Part shown: positions 43,039 through 51,445 of the stretch, piece after piece
Numbering within the stretch: the stretch's first letter is position 1
How the letters are laid out: each line of letters begins with the position of its first letter
From: Ruegeria sp. 6PALISEP08
Lineage (GTDB): Bacteria > Pseudomonadota > Alphaproteobacteria > Rhodobacterales > Rhodobacteraceae
Reading direction: 5' to 3'
Assembly (NCBI RefSeq): GCF_001238295.1
Contig: NZ_LGXZ01000017.1
Span: 34,912-98,911, forward strand
DNA: 64,000 bases
Position numbers and translations under genes: made by a program
Notes under the pieces: generated by a model
Database searches by the model: none
Told to the model about the DNA's origin: nothing
What the model saw: only the letters and a program-made list of their open reading frames with translations

Positions 43039-44133
43039 ATGACAGCCACCGGACCAAATCATCTCGGCGGCAAGTCCGTCTTCGTGACAGGAGCGACAGG
43101 ATTTATCGGCAAGCGGCTTGTTCCGACCCTTATTAATGCCGGTGCCCGGGTCACCGTCCTGTTGCGCAACCGCCATGGTCGGCAAGCCTTCAGCGCGATG
43201 GGAGCACGGGTCATACAGGGAACGGCAGGGGATCGCAGCTTGCACGACAAGGCCCTGCGCGATCAGGATGTATTATACCATCTTGCCTATGACATGCGCG
43301 CCACAGCAGCGGATAATCTTGCCGCCTTCGAGGCCCTCAGAGCCGCCGCAGAAAAAGCCAGGGTTGGGCGGATCGTTCATGCCAGCTCTATCGTTGTCTA
43401 TGACGGATGGCCACAGCAAAGCCTGACAGAGAGCTGTCCGACCTCGAACGGCAAAGCTGACCCGTATCGGCGGGCCAAGATTGCGATGGAGCAGGCTCTG
43501 TTACAGGGAAACTGCCCCGCTGCGATCCTGCAGCCGACACTGGTTTATGGCCCTGGAAGTATGCTCTGGACGGATAAGCTGACCAGTTGGCTTGCCGCTG
43601 GTACCGTGGTGCTGCCCAAACCCGAAGGGCTGTGCAATGCTGTATTTGTGGACGATCTGGTACAGGCCATGTTGTGCGCTGCCGCACCCGAAGATCTGCA
43701 GCAAGAGCGGTTCATTATCTCGGGGCCCGCCCCCGTCAGTTGGTCGGCCCTGCTGTCCGGCTATGCCGATATCATTGGCCGAGGGCAGATCAGGTACATT
43801 CCGCAGGAAACACTCCGCGAACGGCTGCCCGATGAAGAGCCGGGCGAAATACCAGACACACAGTCGCTGGCCGCACGGGTCAGCACCATAGCGCGCGCCT
43901 GGATCGGTCGGGACCGGTTCGAAAAACTGGTCCAAACAGCCACACAACGGCTGCCCCGGCAAAACGAACTGTATCCTGACCGTTATATGCTGGAGCTATT
44001 CTCGGGTACGGGACAATGCCAGATCGATCATGCCCGTATACGGCTGGGATATGAGCCCGCTTATGATCTGAAAGCCGGGCTTGAAGCCACGCGACCCCAT
44101 CTGGAAGCCAACTTTAAAAAAATGAACAATTAA
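43039..44133 (+). CDS. Extended SDR sugar epimerase/reductase
   Basis: A 364-residue SDR protein. VFVTGATGFIGKRLVPTLI is the NAD-binding motif, VHASSIVVYD the active-site strand, and DPYRRAKIAMEQAL contains the Y-x3-K. The C-terminal 100 residues (SLAARVSTIARAWIG and on) are longer than in simple epimerases and end in an LGYEP block close to the LGW motif. The ATG at 43039 is favoured. A TTG at 42991 would add sixteen residues without family character. It lies opposite the Gfo/Idh gene and 172 bases before the UDP-sugar dehydrogenase, so the three may form one sugar-nucleotide route. Confidence 0.82.
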   Translation: MTATGPNHLGGKSVFVTGATGFIGKRLVPTLINAGARVTVLLRNRHGRQAFSAMGARVIQGTAGDRSLHDKALRDQDVLYHLAYDMRATAADNLAAFEALRAAAEKARVGRIVHASSIVVYDGWPQQSLTESCPTSNGKADPYRRAKIAMEQALLQGNCPAAILQPTLVYGPGSMLWTDKLTSWLAAGTVVLPKPEGLCNAVFVDDLVQAMLCAAAPEDLQQERFIISGPAPVSWSALLSGYADIIGRGQIRYIPQETLRERLPDEEPGEIPDTQSLAARVSTIARAWIGRDRFEKLVQTATQRLPRQNELYPDRYMLELFSGTGQCQIDHARIRLGYEPAYDLKAGLEATRPHLEANFKKMNN

Positions 44134-44305
44134 TCAAGATATCAATAATTGAGGCATTTTTTGAAACACTATACGACCCGCCGATACAGGGCCGATAAAT
44201 TAGTTGGATTCGCTCAGATTCCTCCCTATCCGTAAAGAAAGGATGATTTCCTGCTGCCCGTCCTGCCTTTGATTTCAGTCTGACTTTGTACGATCAGGAT
44301 AGATT

Positions 44306-45676
44306 ATGAACTGCGAAACCTCACACCATCAGTCTCTCAAACAGCTTATCGCCACGCGCGATGCGCGGGTTGCCGTGGTGGGATTGGGCTATGTCGGTCT
44401 GCCGCTGGCGCTGACCGCCTATGACGAAGGGTTCGACACCACCGGCGTTGATCTCAACCCCGACCGGGTGGCGCGGATCAATCAGGGTGATCAGGTCATC
44501 TCGTACCTGGCACAGGACCGGATCGCGCAGGCGGTGGCCAGCGGCAAGTTCCGCGCCACGCAGGACGCTGCCGCGCTGGCCGAGGCCGATATCGTGCTGG
44601 TCTGCGTACCAACCCCGCTGACCGATGCACAGGATCCGGACATGCGTTTTGTCGCGGCTGCCGCACAAACCATCGCACAGCATCTGCGCCCCGGTCAGAT
44701 GGTAGTGCTGGAAAGCAGCGTCTGGCCCGGCGCCACGACCACACTGGTTCAGCCGATCCTCGAGGCGGGCGGTCTGCGCGCGGGCAGTGATTTCTTCCTG
44801 GCGTTTTCGCCCGAGCGCGAAGACCCCGGCAATGACAAATTCGACACACACAGCATTCCCAAGGTGGTCGGTGCCGACGATCCGCTGTCGCGGCAACTGG
44901 TCGAAGATTTCTATCGCGCCATCGTCACCAGCGCTGTGCCGGTCAGTTCAGCCGCCACAGCCGAGGCGGTGAAACTGGTCGAAAACAGCTTTCGCACCGT
45001 CAATATTGCGCTGGTCAACGAATTGAAGACCGCACTTGAAGCAATGGACGTGGACGTCTGGGAAGTGATCGAGGCCGCGGCAACCAAGCCGTTTGGCTTC
45101 ATGCCTTTCTATCCTGGTCCCGGAATTGGTGGGGCCTGCATCCCGGTGTCTCCGGCCTATCTGGCCTGGCGCGCCGCGGATGCAGGATCTGATACGCCGC
45201 TGATCAACCTGGCCCGTTCCAGCAATGACGCGGTGCCAGAGACGCTGGCGGCACGGATGGCGACAGAGCTGGCCGCGCGCCACGGGTCCGCGCTGGCGGA
45301 AACCGGGCAGCCCCTGACCGGGCAGCGCATCCTGCTGATGGGCATCGCCTATAAGCGCAATGTCGAGGATACCCGCCGCAGCCCGGCGCTGGTGCTGCTG
45401 GACGAGCTGGAGAAGCTGGGGGCCGAGGTCGAGTATCATGACCCCTATTTCCCCCGCCTGCCCGAAGGCGGCGAATACCCGCAGCTGGCGGGGCGGACCT
45501 CGCAGCCACTGACGGCGGACAACCTGAAACGGTATGCCGCCGTGGCCGTAATCACCGACCACAGCGCGCCGGATTACGATCTGGTTGCGCGCGAGGCGGC
45601 GCTGGTCTTCGACACGCGCAACGTTTTTGAAAAAGCCGGGATCAAGGTGGCGGGCGGGCGTTTGGTCAAGATGTGA
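44306..45676 (+). CDS. UDP-sugar 6-dehydrogenase with altered active-site loop
   Basis: A 456-residue UDP-glucose/GDP-mannose dehydrogenase family enzyme (WbpA/WecC branch) that should make a UDP-hexuronate by two NAD-dependent oxidations. VAVVGLGYVGLPLALTA is the NAD site, AVKLVENSFRTVNIALVNEL the central helix with its catalytic-region Lys, and RILLMGIAYKRNVEDTRRSP the UDP-binding domain. Cys278 is kept, but the loop reads GPGIGGACIPVSPAYL, where relatives have GGHCIPVDP: His277 is Ala and the Asp after Val is Ser. These changes may alter rate or substrate. Length is normal. A weak hairpin (TGACCC/GGGTCA) overlaps the stop. Confidence 0.9.
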   Translation: MNCETSHHQSLKQLIATRDARVAVVGLGYVGLPLALTAYDEGFDTTGVDLNPDRVARINQGDQVISYLAQDRIAQAVASGKFRATQDAAALAEADIVLVCVPTPLTDAQDPDMRFVAAAAQTIAQHLRPGQMVVLESSVWPGATTTLVQPILEAGGLRAGSDFFLAFSPEREDPGNDKFDTHSIPKVVGADDPLSRQLVEDFYRAIVTSAVPVSSAATAEAVKLVENSFRTVNIALVNELKTALEAMDVDVWEVIEAAATKPFGFMPFYPGPGIGGACIPVSPAYLAWRAADAGSDTPLINLARSSNDAVPETLAARMATELAARHGSALAETGQPLTGQRILLMGIAYKRNVEDTRRSPALVLLDELEKLGAEVEYHDPYFPRLPEGGEYPQLAGRTSQPLTADNLKRYAAVAVITDHSAPDYDLVAREAALVFDTRNVFEKAGIKVAGGRLVKM

Positions 45677-46069
45677 CCCTCCGGGGTCATCCATCTAACC
45701 TTTGATCATTCAATGGCCAAAGCGCACGCTCGTCTGCCATTTCATCCAAATGATCGCGGATTGACAGTGCGGTGCCATAGGCGGACCTTTGCACATTTTC
45801 AGGGGGCGTGGACGTTCTATATTGCTGTCACAAAAGTTTTAAGGAACTATCTGCTCAGACATATTCATGTCTCAATAAATTATAAGCAGTGTTGCGCGAG
45901 TAGTGGAGCAAAGCTCCATCAGGTAAAAATAACCAAATTTTAACCCTTAGTGGTCCAAAGTTTTGCCATGATTTCATCGCGGAATCATCTTGGGTATCTA
46001 CCCAATGGCATAGCTACAGCCGCTCGGGGACTAGCCAGACCAAGACCAGAGTTGGAGGACTTGGAGAAC
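45677..46069. other. Intergenic stretch before the replication block
   Basis: No supported gene. The hairpin TGACCC-TCCG-GGGTCA at 45674-45689 at the start may end the dehydrogenase transcript. A second small inverted repeat, TGGAGC-AAA-GCTCCA, lies at 45903-45917. The stretch 45830-45950 is AT-rich and may carry the promoter of the small membrane-protein gene. Confidence 0.4.
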
Positions 46070-46273
46070 ATGATCGGAGTTATCGGAATAGCCATTCTTG
46101 TCGGCCTGTGCGCCGCTGGGATTGCTTTGTTCTCCGGTGCGTCCATTCTTATGGCACTGGGCAGCTACATCCTCTTTGGCTGGCTCTTCATCATTGCGGC
46201 CCTCATCGTTGTTGTCGCTGTCAAAGCCGTGAAGGCACGCGGGCAAAAACAAAAACCCGCCTATTCCAGCTAA
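46070..46273 (+). CDS. Small two-helix membrane protein
   Basis: A 67-residue protein with two hydrophobic segments (about residues 2-24 and 30-53) and a basic tail rich in Lys, Arg and Gln. GGAGG at 46054-46058 and GGAG at 46063 lie upstream of the ATG at 46070. A longer in-frame start at 45950 adds residues with no membrane character. I do not recognise a family. It ends four bases from the end of repA on the other strand. Small membrane proteins of this sort can be toxins, stress proteins or accessory factors, but nothing here decides. Confidence 0.5.
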   Translation: MIGVIGIAILVGLCAAGIALFSGASILMALGSYILFGWLFIIAALIVVVAVKAVKARGQKQKPAYSS

Positions 46274-46277
46274 GCGC

Positions 46278-47285
46278 CTAGTCCCGCCCGGCGACCCTCT
46301 TGGCCACATAGCCCAGAAACGCCCGTTGCGGGTTTCTGATCTGTGGGCGGCCCGACGCGGCCCAATAGGCCAACCAATCCGCCTCCAGCGCATAGACATC
46401 GCGGCCCGGCGCCATTGCTCGGGCTTCTTCCAGAGCACCTGACGGCAGGACTGGTTTGTCCGGCCCCTCGACCACCTGATCGCGGCGCGAGAAGCGGATC
46501 AGGTCGCCAGGCTCTTCGGTCATCTCGTAATCGGGCAGGTGATCGGCTGCGATCATGTCGCGGATCATCTTGCGGAACACCCGCCGGGGTGAAGCCGAGC
46601 CCGATTTCTTCAGCAGCACCTCGACCGAGATCCGCCATTCGGGCTGGCGGCCGCAATGTTTGCGTGCCAGTTCATAGATCCGCCGCTCCAGCGGTTTGCG
46701 CAGGCGGAAGTAGTCGCGGCTGAGCGTCAGTACCGATTTCGCCAGCACCGCGCGGAACAGCCAGTCTGACAGTTTCACGCTGACGCTGACCATCCGGCCC
46801 GCCCGGGTGTGGCGGACGATTTCCCAGCTTTCGATCAGACCGAAACCGGTGGTGGTCTCTTTCTCGCCGGTCGCGATATTGGTGGTGATCCGGGTCCCTG
46901 CCAGCCGCTCGAACGCCTCGCGCAGGCGCTTGTAGCCGTCGCCACTGGTCTCGCGATTGGTGGCCACCATCAGATCATGCGCCGTAAGATGCAGCACTTG
47001 ACTGACAGTCCGTCCCGCGTTGATCGCCGCCATCAGCTGGCTGATACAAAAGATCAGGATGTCCTTGTCGTGGATCGTCGCCAAACCGCGCACCGACGGC
47101 GTCACCGTGATCTCGACCCCGTTATGTTCGTAATTAAGGATGCGCCGGTCCGGTCGGGTCGAGAGCGAAAACATCGGATGCTCCATCGAGCCCATATCTG
47201 TCTTGGGCAGCGCATCGAAGATATCGCATACAAAAAAATCGCCCGTTGGGTGCCGGTCAGGCAACAACGCCCCCGACCCGCTCAT
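46278..47285 (-). CDS. repA: RepA plasmid replication initiator
   Basis: The replication initiator of this replicon, of the RepA type (PF10134) that defines one of the four roseobacter plasmid classes. It should bind the iterons upstream of its own gene and recruit the host replication machinery. Family blocks are LLPDRHPTGDFFVCDIFDAL and MGSMEHPMFSLSTRPDRR at the N-terminus, LTAHDLMVATNRETSGDGY and YKRLREAFERLAGTRITT in the winged-helix region, and FRLRKPLERRIYELARKHCG near the middle. I chose the ATG at 47285, 335 residues, because the family begins just after it. The frame open back to a GTG at 47396 runs through the DnaA box and an iteron. It is divergent from parA. Confidence 0.92.
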   Translation of the reverse strand: MSGSGALLPDRHPTGDFFVCDIFDALPKTDMGSMEHPMFSLSTRPDRRILNYEHNGVEITVTPSVRGLATIHDKDILIFCISQLMAAINAGRTVSQVLHLTAHDLMVATNRETSGDGYKRLREAFERLAGTRITTNIATGEKETTTGFGLIESWEIVRHTRAGRMVSVSVKLSDWLFRAVLAKSVLTLSRDYFRLRKPLERRIYELARKHCGRQPEWRISVEVLLKKSGSASPRRVFRKMIRDMIAADHLPDYEMTEEPGDLIRFSRRDQVVEGPDKPVLPSGALEEARAMAPGRDVYALEADWLAYWAASGRPQIRNPQRAFLGYVAKRVAGRD

Positions 47286-47349
47286 ACTGCCCTGCCCATA
47301 TGTCCTGCCCGAATCTTTGTTCGTGGTTTTATTGACGCTTACCGTAGAG

Positions 47350-47358
47350 TTATCCACA
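47350..47358 (+). promoter_or_regulatory. DnaA box
   Basis: TTATCCACA is a perfect copy of the consensus DnaA-binding nonamer. It lies between the repA start and the iterons, the usual place in iteron origins that use host DnaA. A single box of this quality beside RepA iterons supports an origin here. Confidence 0.75.
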
Positions 47359-47377
47359 GGGGGCGTAAAGCCGCCGG

Positions 47378-47440
47378 AACGTGGGTTCAGAGTCACTGCA
47401 ACGTGGGTTCAGAGTCACCCTATCGTGGGATCAGATTCAC
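47378..47440 (+). repeat. Three iterons of the replication origin
   Basis: Two identical 19-base copies of AACGTGGGTTCAGAGTCAC at 47378-47396 and 47400-47418, and a third, diverged copy ATCGTGGGATCAGATTCAC at 47422-47440, repeat at exactly 22 bases (two helical turns). They lie directly upstream of repA beside a DnaA box. They are the likely RepA-binding sites that fix origin firing, copy number and incompatibility. Confidence 0.85.
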
Positions 47441-47671
47441 CATTAAGTTCAAAAGTGACTAAAAGCTCTTTTTTTTCTTATACTTACATGGAACTGATTT
47501 CCACCGTAACTAATAAGATAACAGAATTCTAACTGGATATTTTTTCACCTCACGCCCAAAACACACCGTTCAAAGAAATTTTACCCCTTATTTTTGCTTA
47601 GAAAATTCGATTTTATGCTCACAATGCTTCCATATGCTTCATTTTGTGGTATATTGATCAAAACATAGCAC
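47441..47671. other. AT-rich origin side region and parA promoter
   Basis: This stretch between the iterons and parA is markedly AT-rich (for example a T9 run near 47470 and many A/T tracts to 47660), as expected for the DNA-unwinding element of an iteron origin. Two direct copies of ATGCTTC, ten bases apart, lie near 47625-47641, and the TATATT at about 47650 is a possible -10 for parA. No gene is supported in it. Confidence 0.5.
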
Positions 47672-49099
47672 ATGGGCAGATTTTCAATGCGAGTAGCACC
47701 GTCCGAAGGGCTTCCTCCCTATTTCAATATTGATCCTGACCTGGCCTATGCAGAGCTGGGTGAGCCAACCGGAACCGATGAATTTTCGCAGATTTCGGAT
47801 GCCTGCGCCCGAGGGCGGGCAGATCTGGCGAACCGGGGTCTGGAAGAAGGTGGCCAGAAAATGCTGCGCCTGTTTTCAACCTGGGAGATCACCAAATATC
47901 TGATCCCTGTTGCACCGGCCCATTTTCGGCGGGTGTTGAAGGGTAACCCGGATTTGCCACAAGGACAGTCCGAGACGGAAGGCGGCGCCAAGTGGTTCAC
48001 GTTGGATGAGGTTCTGCGGCTGCGCACACACTTTGCCTCGGAAGGATCCAAAGCAAAAGAATACCGCCCCTACCGTCCTGAAGGGTTGCCAGCCAAGATT
48101 GTCTCGGTGGCCAATTTCAAGGGCGGTGTTGGCAAGACCTCGACCTGCGCGCATCTTGCCATGTCCGCCGCTTTGGATGGCTACAAGGTGCTGGTCATTG
48201 ATCTGGACAGCCAGGGCTCGATGACTTCGATCTTCGGCGGCAAGGTCAGCGATGAATGGCAGACGGTGTTCCCCTTGCTGGCTCGCCATTACGCCACCCA
48301 TCTGCGCCGCGACAATCAAGGACGTCTTGACCGGGGTGAGGCCCCGCACCCGATTGATGACACCCTGTCCGAGGCGCTGAAGGTCCGTAGCAGCGATCTG
48401 ATCCAGGCTACCCACTGGCCGAATATTGATCTGATTGGCGCTCAGTTGAACCTCTATTGGGCCGAGTTCCAGATCCCCGTCTGGCGGATGCAGGGCCGCA
48501 GCTGGAAGCTGTGGGATGCGCTGACCGACACGCTGGACGAGGATGGGGTGCTGGACGAATATGACATCATCTTCATCGATACCCCCCCTGCCCTCGGCTA
48601 TCTGACGATCAATGGGCTTTCGGCCTCGGATATTCTGCTGGTGCCCATGGGGGCATCGTTTCTGGAGTTCGACTCCACCGGCCGGTTCTTTGACATGCTG
48701 CATTCCACCTTCCAATCCATCGAAGACGGAGAGAACATGGCGGCCCGCGCATTAGGGCGGCCCGAGATGGCCTTTCAATGGGATGCGGTGCGCACGGTTA
48801 TCACCCGCTATGACGGCAGCCAGCAGGCCGAGCTGGCCGGACTGATGCAGGCCTATCTGGGCCGCACCCTGTCGCCGCATTGGCAGGGATACACGGCGCT
48901 GATCGGACAAGCCGGAGAACAGGTCAACGGCATCTACGAGGCGGATTACCGCGATTTCAACCGAGAGACCTATGTGCGCGGGCGGGAAACCTTTGATGCC
49001 ACCTATGCTTCGTTCAAGAAGCTGCTGATCGGCGTCTGGCGGGGTGAAGAGCGGGCCCAGCAGGCCGAAGAGGCGGGAACACCGGAATTGCCGCTCTGA
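47672..49099 (+). CDS. parA: ParA-type partition ATPase
   Basis: A 475-residue type Ia partition ATPase that moves plasmid copies on the nucleoid with ParB. The first 140 residues form an extra N-terminal domain with a helix-turn-helix-like part (TWEITKYLIPVAPAHFRRVL), which in type Ia proteins allows repression of the par promoter. The deviant Walker A FKGGVGKTST is at residues 149-158, with the signature Lys150 and Lys155. VLVIDLDSQGSMTS is the A' motif and IIFIDTPPALGYLT the B motif. It is divergent from repA and 77 bases upstream of parB. No strong ribosome site is seen before 47672. An ATG at 47687 is an alternative. Confidence 0.93.
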   Translation: MGRFSMRVAPSEGLPPYFNIDPDLAYAELGEPTGTDEFSQISDACARGRADLANRGLEEGGQKMLRLFSTWEITKYLIPVAPAHFRRVLKGNPDLPQGQSETEGGAKWFTLDEVLRLRTHFASEGSKAKEYRPYRPEGLPAKIVSVANFKGGVGKTSTCAHLAMSAALDGYKVLVIDLDSQGSMTSIFGGKVSDEWQTVFPLLARHYATHLRRDNQGRLDRGEAPHPIDDTLSEALKVRSSDLIQATHWPNIDLIGAQLNLYWAEFQIPVWRMQGRSWKLWDALTDTLDEDGVLDEYDIIFIDTPPALGYLTINGLSASDILLVPMGASFLEFDSTGRFFDMLHSTFQSIEDGENMAARALGRPEMAFQWDAVRTVITRYDGSQQAELAGLMQAYLGRTLSPHWQGYTALIGQAGEQVNGIYEADYRDFNRETYVRGRETFDATYASFKKLLIGVWRGEERAQQAEEAGTPELPL

Positions 49100-49105
49100 G
49101 CGCGA

Positions 49106-49123
49106 TGTTTCGCGCGCGAAACA
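49106..49123. promoter_or_regulatory. parS centromere site 1
   Basis: TGTTTCGCGCGCGAAACA is a perfect 18-base palindrome in the parA-parB gap. Its core GTTTCGCGCGCGAAAC fits the parS pattern GTT-N4-GC-N4-AAC described for alphaproteobacterial repABC-type partition systems. It is the expected ParB loading site. Confidence 0.88.
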
Positions 49124-49176
49124 CGTCTGCCGTGCCTCGATACAGAGTCTGACCCGCGCCGAAGAAGGAGAAAGTA

Positions 49177-50193
49177 ATGGCGAAACGCAAACGACTGACC
49201 CCAGCCCGGCCGGATTATCTGGAAGACAATCGCCCTGCCCCCGGTCTGACATCCATGTTCCCTGCAGAGGCACCCCGCGCCGCGCCGCCGGTTGCACAGG
49301 TGGCCGGGGCCACGGCGGCCCAGGCTGCGCTAGAGGAGTTGTCCGGAGAATTGCGTGCCGCTCGGGCCGAAGGTCGCCTGGTGCAGGATCTGCCGCTGGA
49401 TGCCATCGAAGAAACCTATCTGGTGCGCGACCGGATGGCGGCTGATGACGTGGATATGGAGGCGCTGAAGGAAAGCCTGAAGGCACGCGGGCAGCAAACA
49501 CCGATCGAGGTCGTGGAATTGACCGAAGGGCGGTATGGCCTGATCTCGGGCTGGCGGCGCATGACTGCGCTGCGGGCGCTGGTGCAGGAGACGGGTGAGG
49601 CGCGCTTCGCAACCGTTCGCGCGTTCCTCAGACAGCCGCAGAGCGCGTCGGACGCGTATGTGGCCATGGTCGAGGAAAACGAAATCCGTGTCGGGCTGAG
49701 CTACTATGAACGCGCCCGGATCGTGGCGCGGGCCGCCGAGCAGGGGGTTTATCCGGACGAGGCCGCTGCCTTGCGCGGGCTGTTCGCTTCAGCCAGCCGG
49801 GCTAAACGATCCAAGATCGGATCGTTCGTTACGATCTATCACGCGCTGGATGACCATCTGCAGTTTGCTTCGGTTATTCCTGAGCGGCTGGGGCTGTCGA
49901 TTGCGAAGATCGTGAAAGAGGAGGCTAAAGCAGCTTCTTTAATCGCCAAGGCTCTGCTGAAGGCCGAGCCTCAGAGCGGGGAAGCTGAAATTTCAGCTCT
50001 GATACGTGTATTAAACAACTTGGGGTCGAAAGGGGGAAAGCCACCTGTTGCCAAGACACCCCCGAAAGAGACATTTGGCAGCATTCAATTGAAACAGAGT
50101 CGAAACGGCGCACAGGTCACCCTGTCCGGCCAGGGACTGTCTGAGGCATTTCTTGCGGAGCTGAAAACCTGGCTGCACGCGCGCGACACCTGA
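49177..50193 (+). CDS. parB: ParB-type partition protein (RepB-like)
   Basis: A 338-residue centromere-binding protein. Residues 70-160 form the ParB N-domain (LVRDRMAADDVDMEALKESL, GLISGWRRMTALRAL), and VAMVEENEIRVGLSYYERAR contains the CTP-binding region (normally GERRxRA; here GWRRMTA plus the ENEIR block). FASASRAKRSKIGSFVTIYH is the helix-turn-helix. The C-terminal 60 residues should dimerise the protein. It is flanked on both sides by identical 16-base parS palindromes. GAAGGAG lies seven to ten bases before the ATG at 49177. It resembles RepB of repABC plasmids more than chromosomal ParB. Confidence 0.92.
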   Translation: MAKRKRLTPARPDYLEDNRPAPGLTSMFPAEAPRAAPPVAQVAGATAAQAALEELSGELRAARAEGRLVQDLPLDAIEETYLVRDRMAADDVDMEALKESLKARGQQTPIEVVELTEGRYGLISGWRRMTALRALVQETGEARFATVRAFLRQPQSASDAYVAMVEENEIRVGLSYYERARIVARAAEQGVYPDEAAALRGLFASASRAKRSKIGSFVTIYHALDDHLQFASVIPERLGLSIAKIVKEEAKAASLIAKALLKAEPQSGEAEISALIRVLNNLGSKGGKPPVAKTPPKETFGSIQLKQSRNGAQVTLSGQGLSEAFLAELKTWLHARDT

Positions 50194-50194
50194 T

Positions 50195-50210
50195 GTTTCG
50201 CGCGCGAAAC
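50195..50210. promoter_or_regulatory. parS centromere site 2
   Basis: GTTTCGCGCGCGAAAC, identical to the core of site 1, lies two bases past the parB stop and before the end of the convergent recombinase gene. Two sites spaced about 1.09 kb apart around parB give a small centromere. Confidence 0.87.
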
Positions 50211-50221
50211 CGCTCCTTCTT

Positions 50222-51286
50222 TCACCCCAACAAGTCTGCCGCCGGGTTCTCTGCAATGTCCACATCGTCATAGTATTTTTGCGCCTGTGCCATGGAGCGG
50301 TGCAGGGAGAGGCGCATGGCAGCCTGGATTGGGGCGCCATCGAGGGCGGCCTGGGTTAGAAAACCGGAGCGCAAACCGTGGGGTGAGGCAAAGTTTTTGG
50401 GCAGCCCGGCCAGTTTCAGCCGGTGCTTGACGATCTGCGCAATGGCATCCGGGCTGAGGCGGCGTTTCAATACTCGGTCGGCCTTGGAGATCGGCCGGAA
50501 AAGGGGACCATTCTCGATGCGACCCACCTCGATCCAATGCACCAGCGCCTGCGCTGCGCGACCCTTGAGCACCAGCCGCGGAGTCTCACCCTTTTGGGTG
50601 GTCTTGGTCTCCAGCAGGGACAGCCAGACGAAGCCCTTGTCGTCGAATTCCTTACACGACACATCTTCGCGCCTCAGTCCGGTCAGTTCCGACCGGCGGC
50701 GGCCACCGGAGGCCCAACCCAGCATCAGCAACGCCCGGTCGCGGCAGTCCCGACGGCTCCCGCGGCAGGTGGCCAGCAGCTGTTCGAGCACGTCGCGGGT
50801 GATCGGGTGTTGCGATTTTGGGGCAAGGGGCCGGGCGGCGGCGCGACGGGCTTTGGCCCGGGCCTGCTTCACCTGTGGGGCGTCAAACGGGCTGGCGAGG
50901 TTCTTCATCCGGTGAAAGGCCAGCCAGGAGGCGACGCGCCGGTCCAGCGTCGACGGGGCAGGGCAGGTGAGGGACTTGCGCAACCCTTGTTCAATCAGAG
51001 ATTCAGCCGCCTGCCGAGCACGATCTTCTGGTGGTGCATCGTTCAGATCCCGCGCATGATCGAGGATGAAGGCGAGGGCAATGTCTTGGCGCTCCGGCCA
51101 TTCCAAGGATTTCTTGAAGGCCGCATCGGCCCAGGCGGTGATGTAAAGCAGGTCACGTTCGTAAGCGCGCAGCGTGTTGGCCGGGGTGCCTCGGACATAA
51201 AGATCGGTCAGCGCCTCCTGATCGGCCTGAGACAGGGCAGGGGAGGGGCTGGGCAGATAGGGTGCAGGGGCTGTCATGGCAGCCAT
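50222..51286 (-). CDS. Tyrosine recombinase, XerC/D-like
   Basis: A 354-residue tyrosine recombinase, probably resolving plasmid multimers or acting as an integrase. The N-terminal SAM-like core-binding domain lies at about 20-130. The catalytic domain shows GWASGGRRRSELTGL with the first Arg, ETKTTQKGETPRL with the Lys strand, SPHGLRSGFLTQAA with the H-x2-R pair, and LSLHRSMAQAQKYYDD with the second His and the nucleophilic Tyr. All catalytic positions appear intact. The start is uncertain: ATG codons at 51286 and 51277 are both possible and neither has a good ribosome site. Close linkage to parB supports a role in plasmid upkeep. No attachment site was identified. Confidence 0.85.
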   Translation of the reverse strand: MAAMTAPAPYLPSPSPALSQADQEALTDLYVRGTPANTLRAYERDLLYITAWADAAFKKSLEWPERQDIALAFILDHARDLNDAPPEDRARQAAESLIEQGLRKSLTCPAPSTLDRRVASWLAFHRMKNLASPFDAPQVKQARAKARRAAARPLAPKSQHPITRDVLEQLLATCRGSRRDCRDRALLMLGWASGGRRRSELTGLRREDVSCKEFDDKGFVWLSLLETKTTQKGETPRLVLKGRAAQALVHWIEVGRIENGPLFRPISKADRVLKRRLSPDAIAQIVKHRLKLAGLPKNFASPHGLRSGFLTQAALDGAPIQAAMRLSLHRSMAQAQKYYDDVDIAENPAADLLG

Positions 51287-51445
51287 TCTGCGCGCGTTTC
51301 CGCGGGAAATCAATCACACCTGATAAGGGATACTTATCGCGTATGGTCGTAATTTGAAGATATGCTGAAAGTAACGAGCAAAAATATCAAGTTTTGCGCG
51401 TAAATGGATTTCTGGTCTCTTATTACTCCAGAACATGATGATGTC

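Noticed and set aside
45903..45917. TGGAGC-AAA-GCTCCA hairpin as a terminator
   Set aside because: It is too far from the end of the dehydrogenase gene, short, and not followed by a T run.
47286..47396. N-terminal extension of repA from a GTG at 47396
   Set aside because: It would encode the DnaA box and an iteron as protein. The family starts just after the ATG at 47285.
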